Shown here piece after piece: positions 53,188-64,000 of a stretch of DNA of 64,000 nt. Numbering within the stretch: the first letter of the stretch is position 1; each line of letters starts with the position of its first letter. The notes under the pieces were generated by a model, which made no database searches, was not told the origin of the DNA, and worked only from the letters and a program-made list of their open reading frames with translations. Source of the DNA: Acidimicrobiia bacterium (GTDB lineage Bacteria > Actinomycetota > Acidimicrobiia > Spongiisociales > ZC4RG35). Made by a program: the position numbers and the translations under genes. The DNA is taken from positions 105,777-169,776 of the forward strand of contig BPGJ01000007.1 of assembly GCA_026002975.1 (NCBI GenBank), read 5' to 3'.

Positions 53188-54041
53188 TGGGTGTCGTCGA
53201 GATCATCTGGCTGTTCTTCCTCCTCTCCAGCCTGCAGCCGCTTTTGGCCCAGAGATGGCTCCTCATGCAGAGGGTGCAAGCGCTGCGAGCGCTGGAGCGG
53301 CGCAACCGATCCCGGGCGATAACCCTTATCCACCGTCGGGAGGGCTTCTCCTTCCTGGGGATCCCCTTTGGTGGTTTCATCGACATCGACGACTCGGAAG
53401 CGGTCATACGGGCCATCGAGATGACCGCCGACGACATCCCCCTCGACGTGATCGTCCACACCCCGGGGGGCCTGGTCTTGGCCGCCGAGCAGATCGCCTC
53501 GGCTTTGGCGGCCCATCCCGCGCCGGTGACCGTCTACGTGCCCCACTACGCCATGAGCGGAGGGACCCTGATCGCCCTGGCCGCCGACCGCATAGTGATG
53601 GCCCCTTCGGCGGTTCTCGGCCCGGTGGACCCGCAACTCGGGAACCTGCCGGCCGCCTCGATCCTGGCTGCGGTGGCCAGGAAGGACCCCAACGAGATCG
53701 ACGACCAGACCCTGATCATGGCCGACATCGCCGACAAGGCGATCCGGCAGATGCGGGAGGCCGTGACCCGACTCCTCGAACGGCACTTCGACCGTGCCCG
53801 GGCGGAGGAGGTGGCCACCATGCTCACCGAAGGCCGCTGGACCCACGACTTTCCCATCAACGCCGAGCTGGCCGCCTCCCTGGGCCTGCCCGTGTCGACC
53901 GACCTGCCCGACGAGGTGCGTCGCCTCATGAGCCTCTACCCCCAGCCCCGTGGCCGCCGTCCCAGCGTCGAATACATACCCATGCCGTACGGGGAGCCGG
54001 AACGTCCGGAGAAGCCGGCTCCTCGGCGGCGGGCTCGATGA
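53187..54041 (+). CDS. Membrane-anchored ClpP-fold serine protease (SDH_sah family)
   Basis: A 284-residue protein of the serine dehydrogenase proteinase family (ClpP/crotonase fold). N-terminal TM helix (about residues 3-22), a basic linker (RRNRSRAITLIHRREG), then GGFIDIDDSEAVIRAIEMTA, LDVIVHTPGGLVLAAEQIAS and the likely catalytic Ser in YVPHYAMSGGTLIALAADRI, followed by LGPVDPQLGNLPAASILAAV. The His/Lys partner of the active site cannot be assigned with certainty. The tail is Pro/Arg-rich. clpB is next downstream, suggesting a shared role in protein quality control. Confidence 0.85.
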   Translation: MGVVEIIWLFFLLSSLQPLLAQRWLLMQRVQALRALERRNRSRAITLIHRREGFSFLGIPFGGFIDIDDSEAVIRAIEMTADDIPLDVIVHTPGGLVLAAEQIASALAAHPAPVTVYVPHYAMSGGTLIALAADRIVMAPSAVLGPVDPQLGNLPAASILAAVARKDPNEIDDQTLIMADIADKAIRQMREAVTRLLERHFDRARAEEVATMLTEGRWTHDFPINAELAASLGLPVSTDLPDEVRRLMSLYPQPRGRRPSVEYIPMPYGEPERPEKPAPRRRAR

Positions 54042-54066
54042 GCCGGAATATCGACCAGCCGTAGAG

Positions 54067-54076
54067 CCTTATAAGG
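54067..54076 (+). promoter_or_regulatory. Palindrome and possible -10 region before clpB
   Basis: CCTTATAAGG is a perfect 10-bp palindrome 36 nt before the clpB ATG, and TATAAG in it could serve as a -10. The 71-bp gap is clearly richer in A and T than its surroundings. Neither a HAIR site (CTTGAGT with ACTCAAG) nor a CIRCE element is present. Confidence 0.4.
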
Positions 54077-54112
54077 GGAGACTCAGATTTATGTAGAAGG
54101 AGTTTGACATAT

Positions 54113-56710
<2,598 letters not shown>

Positions 56711-56743
56711 AGCCCGACCGGTGTGGGGCCGATGTAAGGAGGC

Positions 56744-58449
56744 GTGAGCCTCACCACCGAGCTGCTGGTCTTCGCCCGGCGGGCGGGGACGGAACGTTCG
56801 ACCACCAAGCTGCTGGCCGAGATGGCCCGGTTCCTGGCCGGGTCGTTCTCGGTCGACCGGGTGAGCGTCTACATCTACGAAGAGCCCGGGGGGAGGCTCC
56901 TGCCCCTCGTCGCCGAATACGCCACCGGCGAGACACGGCCCGAGATGTGGGCCGACTTCAAATCCATCGGGGACCTGCGGCGATTCCCGCTGGTGGCCAG
57001 GATCGAAGCCGGGGTCGACTCCATCCTCGACAGGGACCCGCACATGGGTTTCCCGGCCGAGATCGTCGACCGGTTCGAGATCGGACCCTATCTGGCGGTT
57101 CCCCTACGCAGCGAAGCAGGCCTGCTGGGCGTGGCCCTCGTGGAGGGCGACCGTGAGGTCCTCACCTCCCACCGGACCGAGTTCGTCGAGTTGTGCGGGT
57201 TCGTGGGGCTGGCCATCCAGAACGCCCGGGCGCTCGAGCGGGAGATGAGGAGGGCCGCTGAAGCCGAAGCCCTGCTCGAGGTCGTGTCGGTCTTGAGCGA
57301 GAGCGTGGAGCTCACCCCGGTGCTGGCCGCGGTGGCCCGCAACGGCGCCAGGGTGGCCGGATTCGAACGGGCCTCCATCTTCCTCCTCGACCCGGCTGGG
57401 CGTCTCGTCCCGACCATGAGCCAATTCGCCGACGGACATGCCGACGAGGAGGCCTGGCTTCGGTTCCGCTCACACCCGGTCGAGTTTCGGGCAGGCCGTC
57501 GGGTGGTGGAGACCGGCACCCCGCTGGTGGTGGCCGACACCCGGACGGACCCCGAGGCGATCGACCCGGAGTGGGTGGAGCCCTTCGGGCTGAGGTCGGT
57601 GCTGGTCGTGCCGCTCGAGGCCTGGCAGGAGCGGATGGGGGCTCTGGTTCTCGACCATCGCATCCCCCGCACGATCACCCGGGGGCAGCTGCGCCTGGCG
57701 AGCGCGGTGGCGGCCCAAGGGGCGGTGGCCATCGGGCTGGCCCGACTGCTCCGGACCCGGGAGGAGACGGTCAGACAGCTAGAAGAACTGGATCGGATGC
57801 GGATGGATTTCGTGGCGACCGTCTCCCACGAACTGAGGACTCCGCTCACCACCATCATGGGTTTCTCCCAGCTCCTCGAAGAGGTGGTGGAAGCTCCCGA
57901 AGCCGTCGAGTTCGTCTCGCTGATAAGGCGCGAATCGGCCCACCTCGCCGGCTTGATCGCAAATCTGCTGGAGCTCTCCCGGCTCGAGGCGGGCATGCTG
58001 TCGGTGGCGACCGACCGGGTCGACGTCGGCGAGGTGGTGCGCGAGGCCGTCGACCTGGTACGGGTGGTGCAGCCGGATTGCTCCATCGACCTGGAGGTGG
58101 AAGAGGGCTGTGGGTGGAAGGGGACGCGGCGAGGCTCAGGCAAGTCGTGACCAACTTGGTGGAGAACGCCTGCAAATACGGGCGGGGGCAGGTGTGGGTG
58201 GAAGGCCGCCGGGTCGGCGACCGGGTGTCGATCCGGGTCGAGGACGACGGTCCCGGTATCCCTCCCGAGGCCCGGCATGCCGTCTTCGAGCGGTTCCGCA
58301 GATTGGACGAGAACCGGGTGACGGGTGCGGGAGTGGGTCTGTATCTGGTCAAGGCCCTGGTGGAGGCCCACGGCGGGTCCATCGCGGTGGCAGACGGACG
58401 CCGGTTGGGCGGCGCCTGCCTCCAGGTGGAGCTCCCTGCCGGTACTTAG
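56744..58449 (+). CDS. GAF-GAF sensor histidine kinase, frameshifted before the ATPase domain
   Basis: A soluble two-component kinase: first GAF (about residues 20-165), second GAF (about 180-330), H-box DFVATVSHELRTPLTTIMGF near residue 360. The frame then breaks: as given it stops at 58150. In the frame one base back the missing half continues, LWVEGDAARLRQVVTNLVEN, ACKYGRGQVWVEGR, EDDGPGIPPEARHAVFERFR and GAGVGLYLVKALVEAHGG, to a stop at 58449. Adding one G near 58111 (GAGGGCTG to GAGGGGCTG) joins them into 568 residues with a complete HATPase. The GTG start is very close to AAGGAGG. No cognate regulator is adjacent. Confidence 0.82.
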
Positions 58450-58452
58450 TAT
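58447..58452 (+). promoter_or_regulatory. -10 box TAGTAT for the cyclotransferase gene
   Basis: TAGTAT overlaps the kinase stop and is 7 nt before the GTG at 58460. Confidence 0.5.
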
Positions 58453-58459
58453 CCGACCG

Positions 58460-58831
58460 GTGGGTTCGGTTTGGCTGTTCGTCTACGGCACCCTCCGCCC
58501 GGGCGGCTCCGCGTTCGAGACGGTGTTGGGGGACCGGGTCCTCGAGATCCGTTCTGGGCGCCTACCCGACCATGGCCTGTATGGGAGGGGGCTGCCCTAT
58601 CCGTTCGTCGCCCCCCTGGCCGGCGGGCAGGTGGTGGGCGAGCTGCTGAGGGTCCCGGTCGGGGTGCTGGCAGAAACCGACCGATACGAGGGGCCCGAGT
58701 ACTCGAGGGTCGAGGTCGACGTCCTCGACGAACACGACCGGCCGGTCCGAGCCTGGACCTACCTGGCGGCGCGACCGGAGCGACTCTCCGAGACGAGCCT
58801 GATCGCCTCGGGCGACTGGTTCGGTGCATGA
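58460..58831 (+). CDS. Gamma-glutamylcyclotransferase-fold protein (AIG2/GGCT)
   Basis: A 123-residue GGCT-like protein. It opens with the YGTL signature WLFVYGTLRPGGSAFETVLG. The conserved acidic residue expected later is probably the Glu in VLAETDRYEGPEYSRVEVDV. Also LPYPFVAPLAGGQVVGELLR. Members cyclise gamma-glutamyl amines or act as unspecific cyclotransferases; the substrate cannot be told. kynU begins 12 nt downstream. Confidence 0.85.
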   Translation: MGSVWLFVYGTLRPGGSAFETVLGDRVLEIRSGRLPDHGLYGRGLPYPFVAPLAGGQVVGELLRVPVGVLAETDRYEGPEYSRVEVDVLDEHDRPVRAWTYLAARPERLSETSLIASGDWFGA

Positions 58832-58843
58832 CCGCAGGCCACA

Positions 58844-60012
58844 ATGAGGACCGTGATCGGCTATGAAGACTGCCAGGCCTTGGACGCCGCCGATCCTCTC
58901 GCTCCCCTTCGTGACCTGTTCCGGGTTCCGGAGGAAATCGTCTATCTGGACGGCAACTCCCTCGGTGCCCTGCCCCGGACCGTCCCCGACCGGATCCGGC
59001 AGGTGGTGGAGGAGGAGTGGGGTCGGCGGCTGATCCTGGGATGGCGGGAGAGCGGATGGCTCGACCTGCCGAGGCGGGTAGGTGCCCGCCTCGAGTCGAT
59101 CCTCGGGGCCGAGCCCGGCTCGGTGGTGGCGTGTGACTCCACCACCATCAACCTCCACAAGGCGGTCGCGGCTGCCCTGGACATCAACCCCGGCAGGATC
59201 CTCACCGACTCGGGAAACTTCCCGACCGACTTGTACGTCCTCCAGTCCCTGAGCGAACCCACCGTGGTCCACCCAGAGGAGATCCTGGATGCCATCACCC
59301 CGGGTATGGGGGTGGTGGCTCTCACCGAGGTCGACTACCGAACCGGGCGCCGCCACGACATCGCAGCCGTCACCGAAGCGGCCCACCGGGCGGGAGCCCT
59401 GACGGTGTGGGACCTCTCCCACTCGGCCGGGGTGCTCCCGCTCGACCTGGCGACATGGGGGGTCGACATGGCGGTCGGATGCGGATACAAGTACCTGAAC
59501 GGCGGTCCGGGAGCACCCGCCTACGTCTACGTGGCTCCCCGCCATCTCGAGCGGCTGCGCAACCCGATCGTGGGATGGTTCGCCCACGCCGACCCGTTCT
59601 CGTTCTCACCCGAGTTCGTCCCGGCGCCGGGTATCGACCGGCTCAGGGTGGGCACGCCTCACATCCTGTCGCTGGCCGCTCTGGACGCCGCCCTGGAGGT
59701 CTTCGACGGGGTGGACATGGAGCGAGTGTGGGCCAAAGCCCGATCGCTGACGGAGACGTTCATCCGGCTGATCGACCAGCAGGGTCTGGATCTCGAGGTG
59801 GTGACCCCCCGGGATCCCGATCGGCGGGGCGCCCAGGTGAGTCTCCGCCATCCCCGGGCCCAGGAGGCGATCGAGGCCCTCATCGACCGGGGGGTGATCG
59901 GCGACTTCCGCACCCCCGACCTGCTCCGGTTCGGCTTCGCCCCCCTGTACGTGCAGGTACGTCGACGTGTGGCGGGCGGTAGCAGGCCATCGCCGAGGTG
60001 CTCGGCCGATGA
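58844..60012 (+). CDS. kynU: Kynureninase, frame disrupted twice near the C-terminus
   Basis: PLP enzyme cleaving kynurenine or 3-hydroxykynurenine to (hydroxy)anthranilate and alanine. Motifs: PEEIVYLDGNSLGALPRTVP, CDSTTINLHKAVAAALDI, DSGNFPTDLYVLQSL, VWDLSHSAGVLPLDLATWGV, and the PLP Lys in VGCGYKYLNGGPGAPAYVY. After LRFGFAPLYV the frame as given runs nonsensically to 61837. Dropping one base near 59955 restores RYVDVWRAV, and dropping one near 59982 restores QAIAEVLGR and a TGA (60010-60012) that overlaps the tryptophan dioxygenase ATG. Repaired length is about 388 residues, normal for the family. Confidence 0.88.
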
Positions 60013-60785
60013 CCGCCGAATGGGAAACCGCCGACGACTACTCCTCCTACCTGCGGCTCGACCTCATCCTCGACGCTCAACGTCCCCTCAGCGAACACCA
60101 CGACGAGATGCTGTTCATCGTGGTCCATCAGGCCACCGAACTGTGGATGAAGCTGATCATCCACGAGGTGGAGTACGCCCAGCGGAACGTCGCCGCCGAC
60201 GAGCTCGGCCCGGCGGTGAAGGCCTTGGCCCGGGTGGTGCGCACCTTCGAGGTGATGACCTGGCACTGGCAGGTGCTCTCCACCATGACACCGGCCGACT
60301 ACCTGATGTTCCGGAGCCGGCTCGGTTCGGCCTCGGGACTCCAGTCGGTCCAATACCGGGCCATCGAGATCCTGTTCGGCCGGCGACGCCCATCGATCCT
60401 GCGACGCCATCCCCCCGACGAACGCGCCTACCTACATCGGCTGTCGGACCGGCCCAGCCTCTACGACGAGGTGGTGGCCCTCCTGGGACGCCGAGGCTTC
60501 GAGGTCGGGCCTGTGGCCTGGGGGAAGGTCGAGCCCAGGGTGGTGGACGCGTGGCTCACCGTCTACCGCGATCCGGATTCCCACTGGGACCTGTACGAGC
60601 TGGGGGAGAAGCTCCTCGATGTCGAGCACGCCTTCAGCCGTTGGCGGTTCGAGCACTTCCAGACCGTCCGGCGGATCATCGGTCGGAAACGGGGAACGGG
60701 AGGGACCTCGGGTCTCGACTATCTGAGACGAGCCGTCGACCACGTCTACTTCCCCGAACTGTGGGAGGTCCGGACCAGGTTGTGA
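60009..60785 (+). CDS. kynA: Tryptophan 2,3-dioxygenase
   Basis: Haem enzyme opening the indole ring to N-formylkynurenine. The 258 residues start MTAEWETADDYSSYLRLDLI, with LSEHHDEMLFIVVHQATELW (substrate and haem-pocket region), MTWHWQVLSTMTPADYLMFR, SASGLQSVQYRAIEILFGR and SHWDLYELGEKLLDVEHAF, all close to bacterial TDO; the proximal His is likely in the VEHAF segment or the nearby FEHFQTVRRIIG. The ATG overlaps the repaired kynU stop. No kynurenine formamidase (kynB) is visible in the window. Confidence 0.93.
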   Translation: MTAEWETADDYSSYLRLDLILDAQRPLSEHHDEMLFIVVHQATELWMKLIIHEVEYAQRNVAADELGPAVKALARVVRTFEVMTWHWQVLSTMTPADYLMFRSRLGSASGLQSVQYRAIEILFGRRRPSILRRHPPDERAYLHRLSDRPSLYDEVVALLGRRGFEVGPVAWGKVEPRVVDAWLTVYRDPDSHWDLYELGEKLLDVEHAFSRWRFEHFQTVRRIIGRKRGTGGTSGLDYLRRAVDHVYFPELWEVRTRL

Positions 60786-60849
60786 GAACCGAAGAGACCG
60801 GGCGGTCGTCTGCGTATGGAGGGTTCGACGAGAGGAAGGGAGGCCTTCC

Positions 60850-61337
60850 ATGCGCAGGCTGGTTCTCGGGTCCGTTGCTCGCCGGGGTCTTGGTGCTCGG
60901 GCTGGTGCTGCCCGGCTGGGCGGGTCACGTCGACTATCGGGCTCCCCCTGTCCCACGCCCAGGAGGTCGGCGAGGTGAACGCCCCCGGGGCCGGCGGTCA
61001 CGCCGAGTTCTGGGTGGACGGCTCGACCCTCCACTACCGGATAACCGTCAGGCACCTGACCGGCCCGGCGATCATGGCCCACATCCACGCCCCCGCCGGC
61101 CGCCACCACAACGCCGGGATCGCCCAGTGGCTGTGCGGAACCGCCGCCTCGCCCGGTCCGCCGGGAACACCCACGTGCCGGTCGACCACCGACGGCCTGC
61201 TGGTGGAGGGAGCCGCTCCCGCCGCCATGGAACTGCTCGGGCATCTCGACGCGGGGCAGGCGTACGTCAACGTCCACACCGCCGCCCACCCCGGGGGCGA
61301 AGTGCGGGGACAGATCCTCAGGCTGGGGCGCGGTTAG
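60850..61337 (+). CDS. Exported CHRD-domain protein, signal peptide split over three frames
   Basis: The CHRD (chordin) domain is clear: GGHAEFWVDGSTLHYRITVR, HLTGPAIMAHIHAPAGRHHN and HLDAGQAYVNVHTAAHPGGE, ending GQILRL. The start region needs two single-base removals. From ATG 60850 (GGAAGGGAGG upstream) MRRLVLG must join PLLAGVLVLGLVLPGWAG by removing one G near 60866, and then RAPLSHAQEVGEV by removing one C in the CCCCC run near 60948. The result is a 161-residue protein with a good signal peptide. Role of CHRD proteins in bacteria is unsettled. The end overlaps the next gene by 4 bp. Confidence 0.72.
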
Positions 61338-61648
61338 AAGCGGGCCGGGTCGATTCCCACGACCTTGACGTCGACCAGGTCGCCGGGGACGTCGGCCAGC
61401 TTGGGTCCCACCTGGGCCCTGAACCGGCGACCGTCGGCGATCTCGATCAGGCAGGTGAGGGAGCGGGGCTCGAGGCACGAACCCCGGAACACCCGGATGG
61501 AGCCCCGCCAGCTCCCCACCTCGGGGTCGGTCACCCAGAACCAACCCTTGCCGACGTCGAGCAGCATCCCGTTGAGGTCCAACACCCGGGCCAAACCGCT
61601 GTAGGCGGGGCTCTCGGTCTGTGTGGGATCCTCCAGGGCCACGGTCAT
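61334..61648 (-). CDS. Small hypothetical protein
   Basis: A 104-residue soluble protein: MTVALEDPTQTESPAYSGLA, RVLDLNGMLLDVGKGWFWVT, SWRGSIRVFRGSCLEPRSLT, CLIEIADGRRFRAQVGPKLA, DVPGDLVDVKVVGIDPARF. Mostly beta-strand with OB-like alternation and two Cys. I do not recognise the family. TAGCCT lies 9 nt before the ATG. It is flanked by the convergent CHRD gene and, on its own strand, follows the end of the TPR/PQQ gene by about 20 bp. Confidence 0.6.
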   Translation of the reverse strand: MTVALEDPTQTESPAYSGLARVLDLNGMLLDVGKGWFWVTDPEVGSWRGSIRVFRGSCLEPRSLTCLIEIADGRRFRAQVGPKLADVPGDLVDVKVVGIDPARF

Positions 61649-61657
61649 GCGGCAGGC

Positions 61658-61663
61658 AGGCTA
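61658..61663 (-). promoter_or_regulatory. -10 box TAGCCT for the small hypothetical gene
   Basis: TAGCCT on the minus strand, 9 nt before the ATG at 61648, with no Shine-Dalgarno. Confidence 0.45.
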
Positions 61664-61668
61664 GCGGT

Positions 61669-64000
61669 TCACCTACCGGCCAATGCCCACACCGAGCCGT
61701 CTCCGGTCACCACGAACACCGCTCCGGGGACGACCGCCGGGGTGGCGGCCACCGGTTCGCCCGTCCGGAACGACCAAACCTCGGTCCCGTCGGTGGCGTC
61801 GACGGCTATGACCCGCCCGTCCTGGGTGCCTATGTAGACGAGCCCGTCGGCGACCAGGGGAGCGGTGGTGATTCGGCTTCCCGCGTCGTAGGGGATCGCC
61901 CACACCGACAGCTGGCCGTCCCGGGTGTCGTAGGCCAGCAGGCGCTGCTCCTCCAGGGCGTACACCACACCGTTCGCCACCGCCGGTGGGAGCTGGAACG
62001 CCACGCTGGTTCCGATCTGGGGTACCACCCCGGGTGGGGTTCCCGAGCACCGTCCCGCGGGAAGCAGATGGAGGGCCCCGGTGGTGGTGGGTAGGTAGGT
62101 GATCCCGTCGGCGACGATCGGATTGCCCACCACCGGGCCGAACGCCTCGAACGGCTCGCACACCGCCGTCCCGTCGGCCACGTCCACCAGATGGACCCGA
62201 CCCTCCCGGTCGGCCACGTAGACCACCCCGTCGGCGTAGGCCAGGTCGACGTCGACCGGGCCGAGGGGCGAGCCTTCGGTTCCCGTGTACGACCAGAGCT
62301 CCCGACCCTGGTCCTCCGCCGCCAAGGCGACGACCCGTCCGCCGGTGGTGGCCGCCACTACCACGTCGTCCACGAATACGGGGGAGGCCACCACCGGATC
62401 GCCCAGATCCACCGTCCACAGGGTGGATAGCCCGCCGATCAACGCATCCCGGGCGTACAACCGTCCGTCGTCCGAACCGAACACCAGGTAGGTGGTGGAG
62501 CGAGCTGCTGGACCGCCGGCTCCGACCGCACACGGTCACCGGTGGCAACCTCGAAGGTGACCGAGCCGTCCTCCATGTGGAGCGCCACCAGTCGATCGTC
62601 GGTGCTCGATCCCAGATACAGCAGCTTTCCGTACGCCACCGGGTCGGTGGCGAAGAACCCGCCCGGATCGGTCACCCAGTAGCGACCGATCGGTTGGAGG
62701 AACCCGCCCCTGCCGGTGCCGCTGCGGGTGTAGCCACCCCTGTGGAGTTGGGTTCCCCCCAGCCCGTCGGCCGGCACCGTCACCGGGGTCGCCTCGAGCG
62801 CCAAAGTGGTGGGTGGAGCGGTGGTGACGGTAGGTGCCGGCGGTGGGGGCTCGTCGAGCGAAGCCACCGCGTAGGCCACCACCGACGAGAGCGCCACCAC
62901 CCCCAACCCGGCAGCCACCAGACCCGCCAGCCGACGGCGTCTGCGTCTCCTCCGCACCAGTCCGGCCTCTCGGCGCTGGGCAGGACTCAGGACCGTCTGG
63001 TCGTCGTCGAGGCCCATCGCCTCCATCGCCTCGTCGAACCGGATCTCCAGGTCCTCGACCGCCACTTCCTCGTCCGGGGTCCGAGAGAAGGCGTGCTCGA
63101 CCTCGGGCAGCCTCTGCCACTCCTCCCGCCATTCCGGGGGAACCTCCACCCTCCGCAGCGCCCGGGCCACCGGAGCGGCCGCCGGTCGGGACCAGATCCC
63201 GGCCCGTTCCACCACCTTGGCGGCCAGCATGGGGTTGCCCAGGCGTAGCGCCAACCCGGCCGCTTCTTCACCGAGTCCGGCATCGCGTTCTCGGGCTGCC
63301 CGTTCGGCCAGCAAGAGCGCGGCGGTGTCCAGCCACTTGGAGTAGAGCATCAGGTCGGTCAGGTCCTCGGCCTCGTCCTGCGGCCACGGCCCGTCGATGA
63401 GTTCGAGTTGGAGAGCCCTGATCCGAACGCGTAGGCGCCACCCGTCGGCACCGGGCGGGGTGGCTTCGACGGCCCGATCCGCCGCGGTCAGGGCATCCTG
63501 AGTCCGACCCAACGCGGCGAAGAGCCGAGCTCGCCACAACCAGACCAGGTTCTCCCAGGCCACCAGCAACCCGGCCAGCTCCTCGACCGCGGCCAGTCCA
63601 TCCAGGTAGCGTCCGTACAGCCAGCATCCCTCGACTCGGGCCAGCCCCGACAGGAACAGCACGGCCGGGGTGGGTTCGGGCCCTGCTGCGGTCTTGGCCT
63701 GATCGAGGCGAGCCAGGGCCTCCTGGGGTCTTCCTATGGCGAAGAGCGCCCGCGCCAGGTAGATGAGCTGATTGGGGACGTTGTCCGGGTCGATGTCCGG
63801 GGCGTCCGCCACCAGGCGATCGAGCTCCGGCTCGGCTCGCCGGACGTCGCCCCGATCGAGCCAGACCCAGGCACGGTTCAACCTGGCGTGATACCGCTGG
63901 CGGTCGCTTCCGTGTCGGGACACCAGGTCGGTTCCCACCTCCAGGGCGCGGTCGGCCTCCCTGGGAAACCCGATCCTGGACAACGAGCGGGCCTGCAGGG
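61669..64000 (-). CDS. Large TPR - transmembrane - PQQ-propeller protein, 5' end outside window, one frameshift
   Basis: Open from the right edge. Visible order: TPR-like helices (about the first 280 residues; LNRAWVWLDRGDVRRAEPEL, LFAALGRTQDALTAADRAVE), an acidic stretch, a juxtamembrane run of eight Arg, one TM helix (LAGLVAAGLGVVALSSVVAY), a Pro/Thr linker, then an outside beta-propeller. At about 62493 the frame breaks in the middle of blade one (SVTFEVATGDRVRSEPAVQQ); it continues one base off as TYLVFGSDDGRLYARDALIG and runs to 61669. Adding one base repairs it. The missing N-terminus could hold a signalling domain, since TPR regions like this often follow cyclases or kinases. Type II membrane topology: inside TPR, outside propeller. 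Confidence 0.75.

Noticed and set aside
54042..54112. HspR (HAIR) or CIRCE heat-shock operator before clpB
   Set aside because: Neither consensus is present; only the 10-bp palindrome CCTTATAAGG is seen.
58844..60012. Programmed ribosomal frameshifting in kynU
   Set aside because: No slippery heptamer or following pseudoknot is apparent, and two successive shifts close to the stop make recoding unlikely compared with sequence error.
58844..61837. A single 997-codon open frame suggesting a kynureninase fusion protein
   Set aside because: After the kynureninase core the residues are Arg/Pro-rich nonsense, while the true tryptophan dioxygenase and CHRD domains lie in other frames.

Overview
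The window is GC-rich and very tightly packed. It reads as a chromosomal segment of an actinobacterium, and my best guess is an uncultured Acidimicrobiia-like lineage (inference, from gene content and style). The evidence is a pst-phoU-response regulator-kinase operon behind a GTTCACC direct-repeat PHO box, an LCP-family wall protein, Thr/Pro-rich linkers after lipoboxes, many GTG starts, and a TANNNT -10 box about 6-9 nt before the start codon of many genes that have no Shine-Dalgarno (leaderless transcription). I see no tRNA, rRNA, CRISPR array, insertion sequence or phage gene. The longest stretches without a called gene are only about 70-115 bp.

Layout. 1-13.4 kb: a partial acyl-CoA dehydrogenase, a VOC protein, a lipoprotein, a sirtuin with a tiny upstream gene, a ProA-like dehydrogenase, a GNAT, an O-methyltransferase, a class III aminotransferase, purM-purF, an enoyl-CoA hydratase, an SDR and a flavin monooxygenase. 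13.4-24.7 kb: pfkA, then a seven-gene chain transcribed right to left (lipoprotein, plsC-like, photolyase, purC, purS, purQ, purL) in which every junction overlaps, then LCP, purB and purE. 24.7-32.3 kb: a YcaQ-like protein, purD, purA, a hydrolase, an S51-peptidase/CysS-tail fusion, TetR, and fluC-DUF190-fluC. 32.3-40.9 kb: polyphosphate kinase and the phosphate uptake/sensing operon. 40.9-50.3 kb: dxs, an Aap-type amino-acid ABC transporter, and a CapA, PQQ-propeller and lipoprotein trio. 50.3-58.5 kb: SPFH/NfeD/PadR, MscL, an unknown protein, a ClpP-like protease, ClpB, and a GAF-GAF kinase. 58.5-64 kb: a cyclotransferase, kynureninase, tryptophan dioxygenase, a CHRD protein, and a large TPR/PQQ membrane protein running off the right edge.

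Ten purine genes lie here (purA, B, C, D, E, F, L, M, Q, S). Together they cover IMP synthesis except the purN, purK and purH steps, plus the branch to AMP. The phosphate block pairs high-affinity uptake with polyphosphate storage under one PHO box.

The oddest global feature is a series of eight apparent single-base frameshifts, in the O-methyltransferase, second fluC, GAF kinase, kynureninase (2), CHRD protein (2) and TPR/PQQ protein. Six fall within 58.1-62.5 kb. Each is repaired by one base, giving a family-typical sequence, so assembly indels are the simplest explanation. Annotations there should be read with the repaired frames given below. I did not find a convincing wholly new defence or mobile system. 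The best candidates for new biology are the S51-CysS tail fusion, the HAAS-NfeD-slipin-PadR operon, and the unknown protein coupled to a ClpP-like protease next to ClpB.
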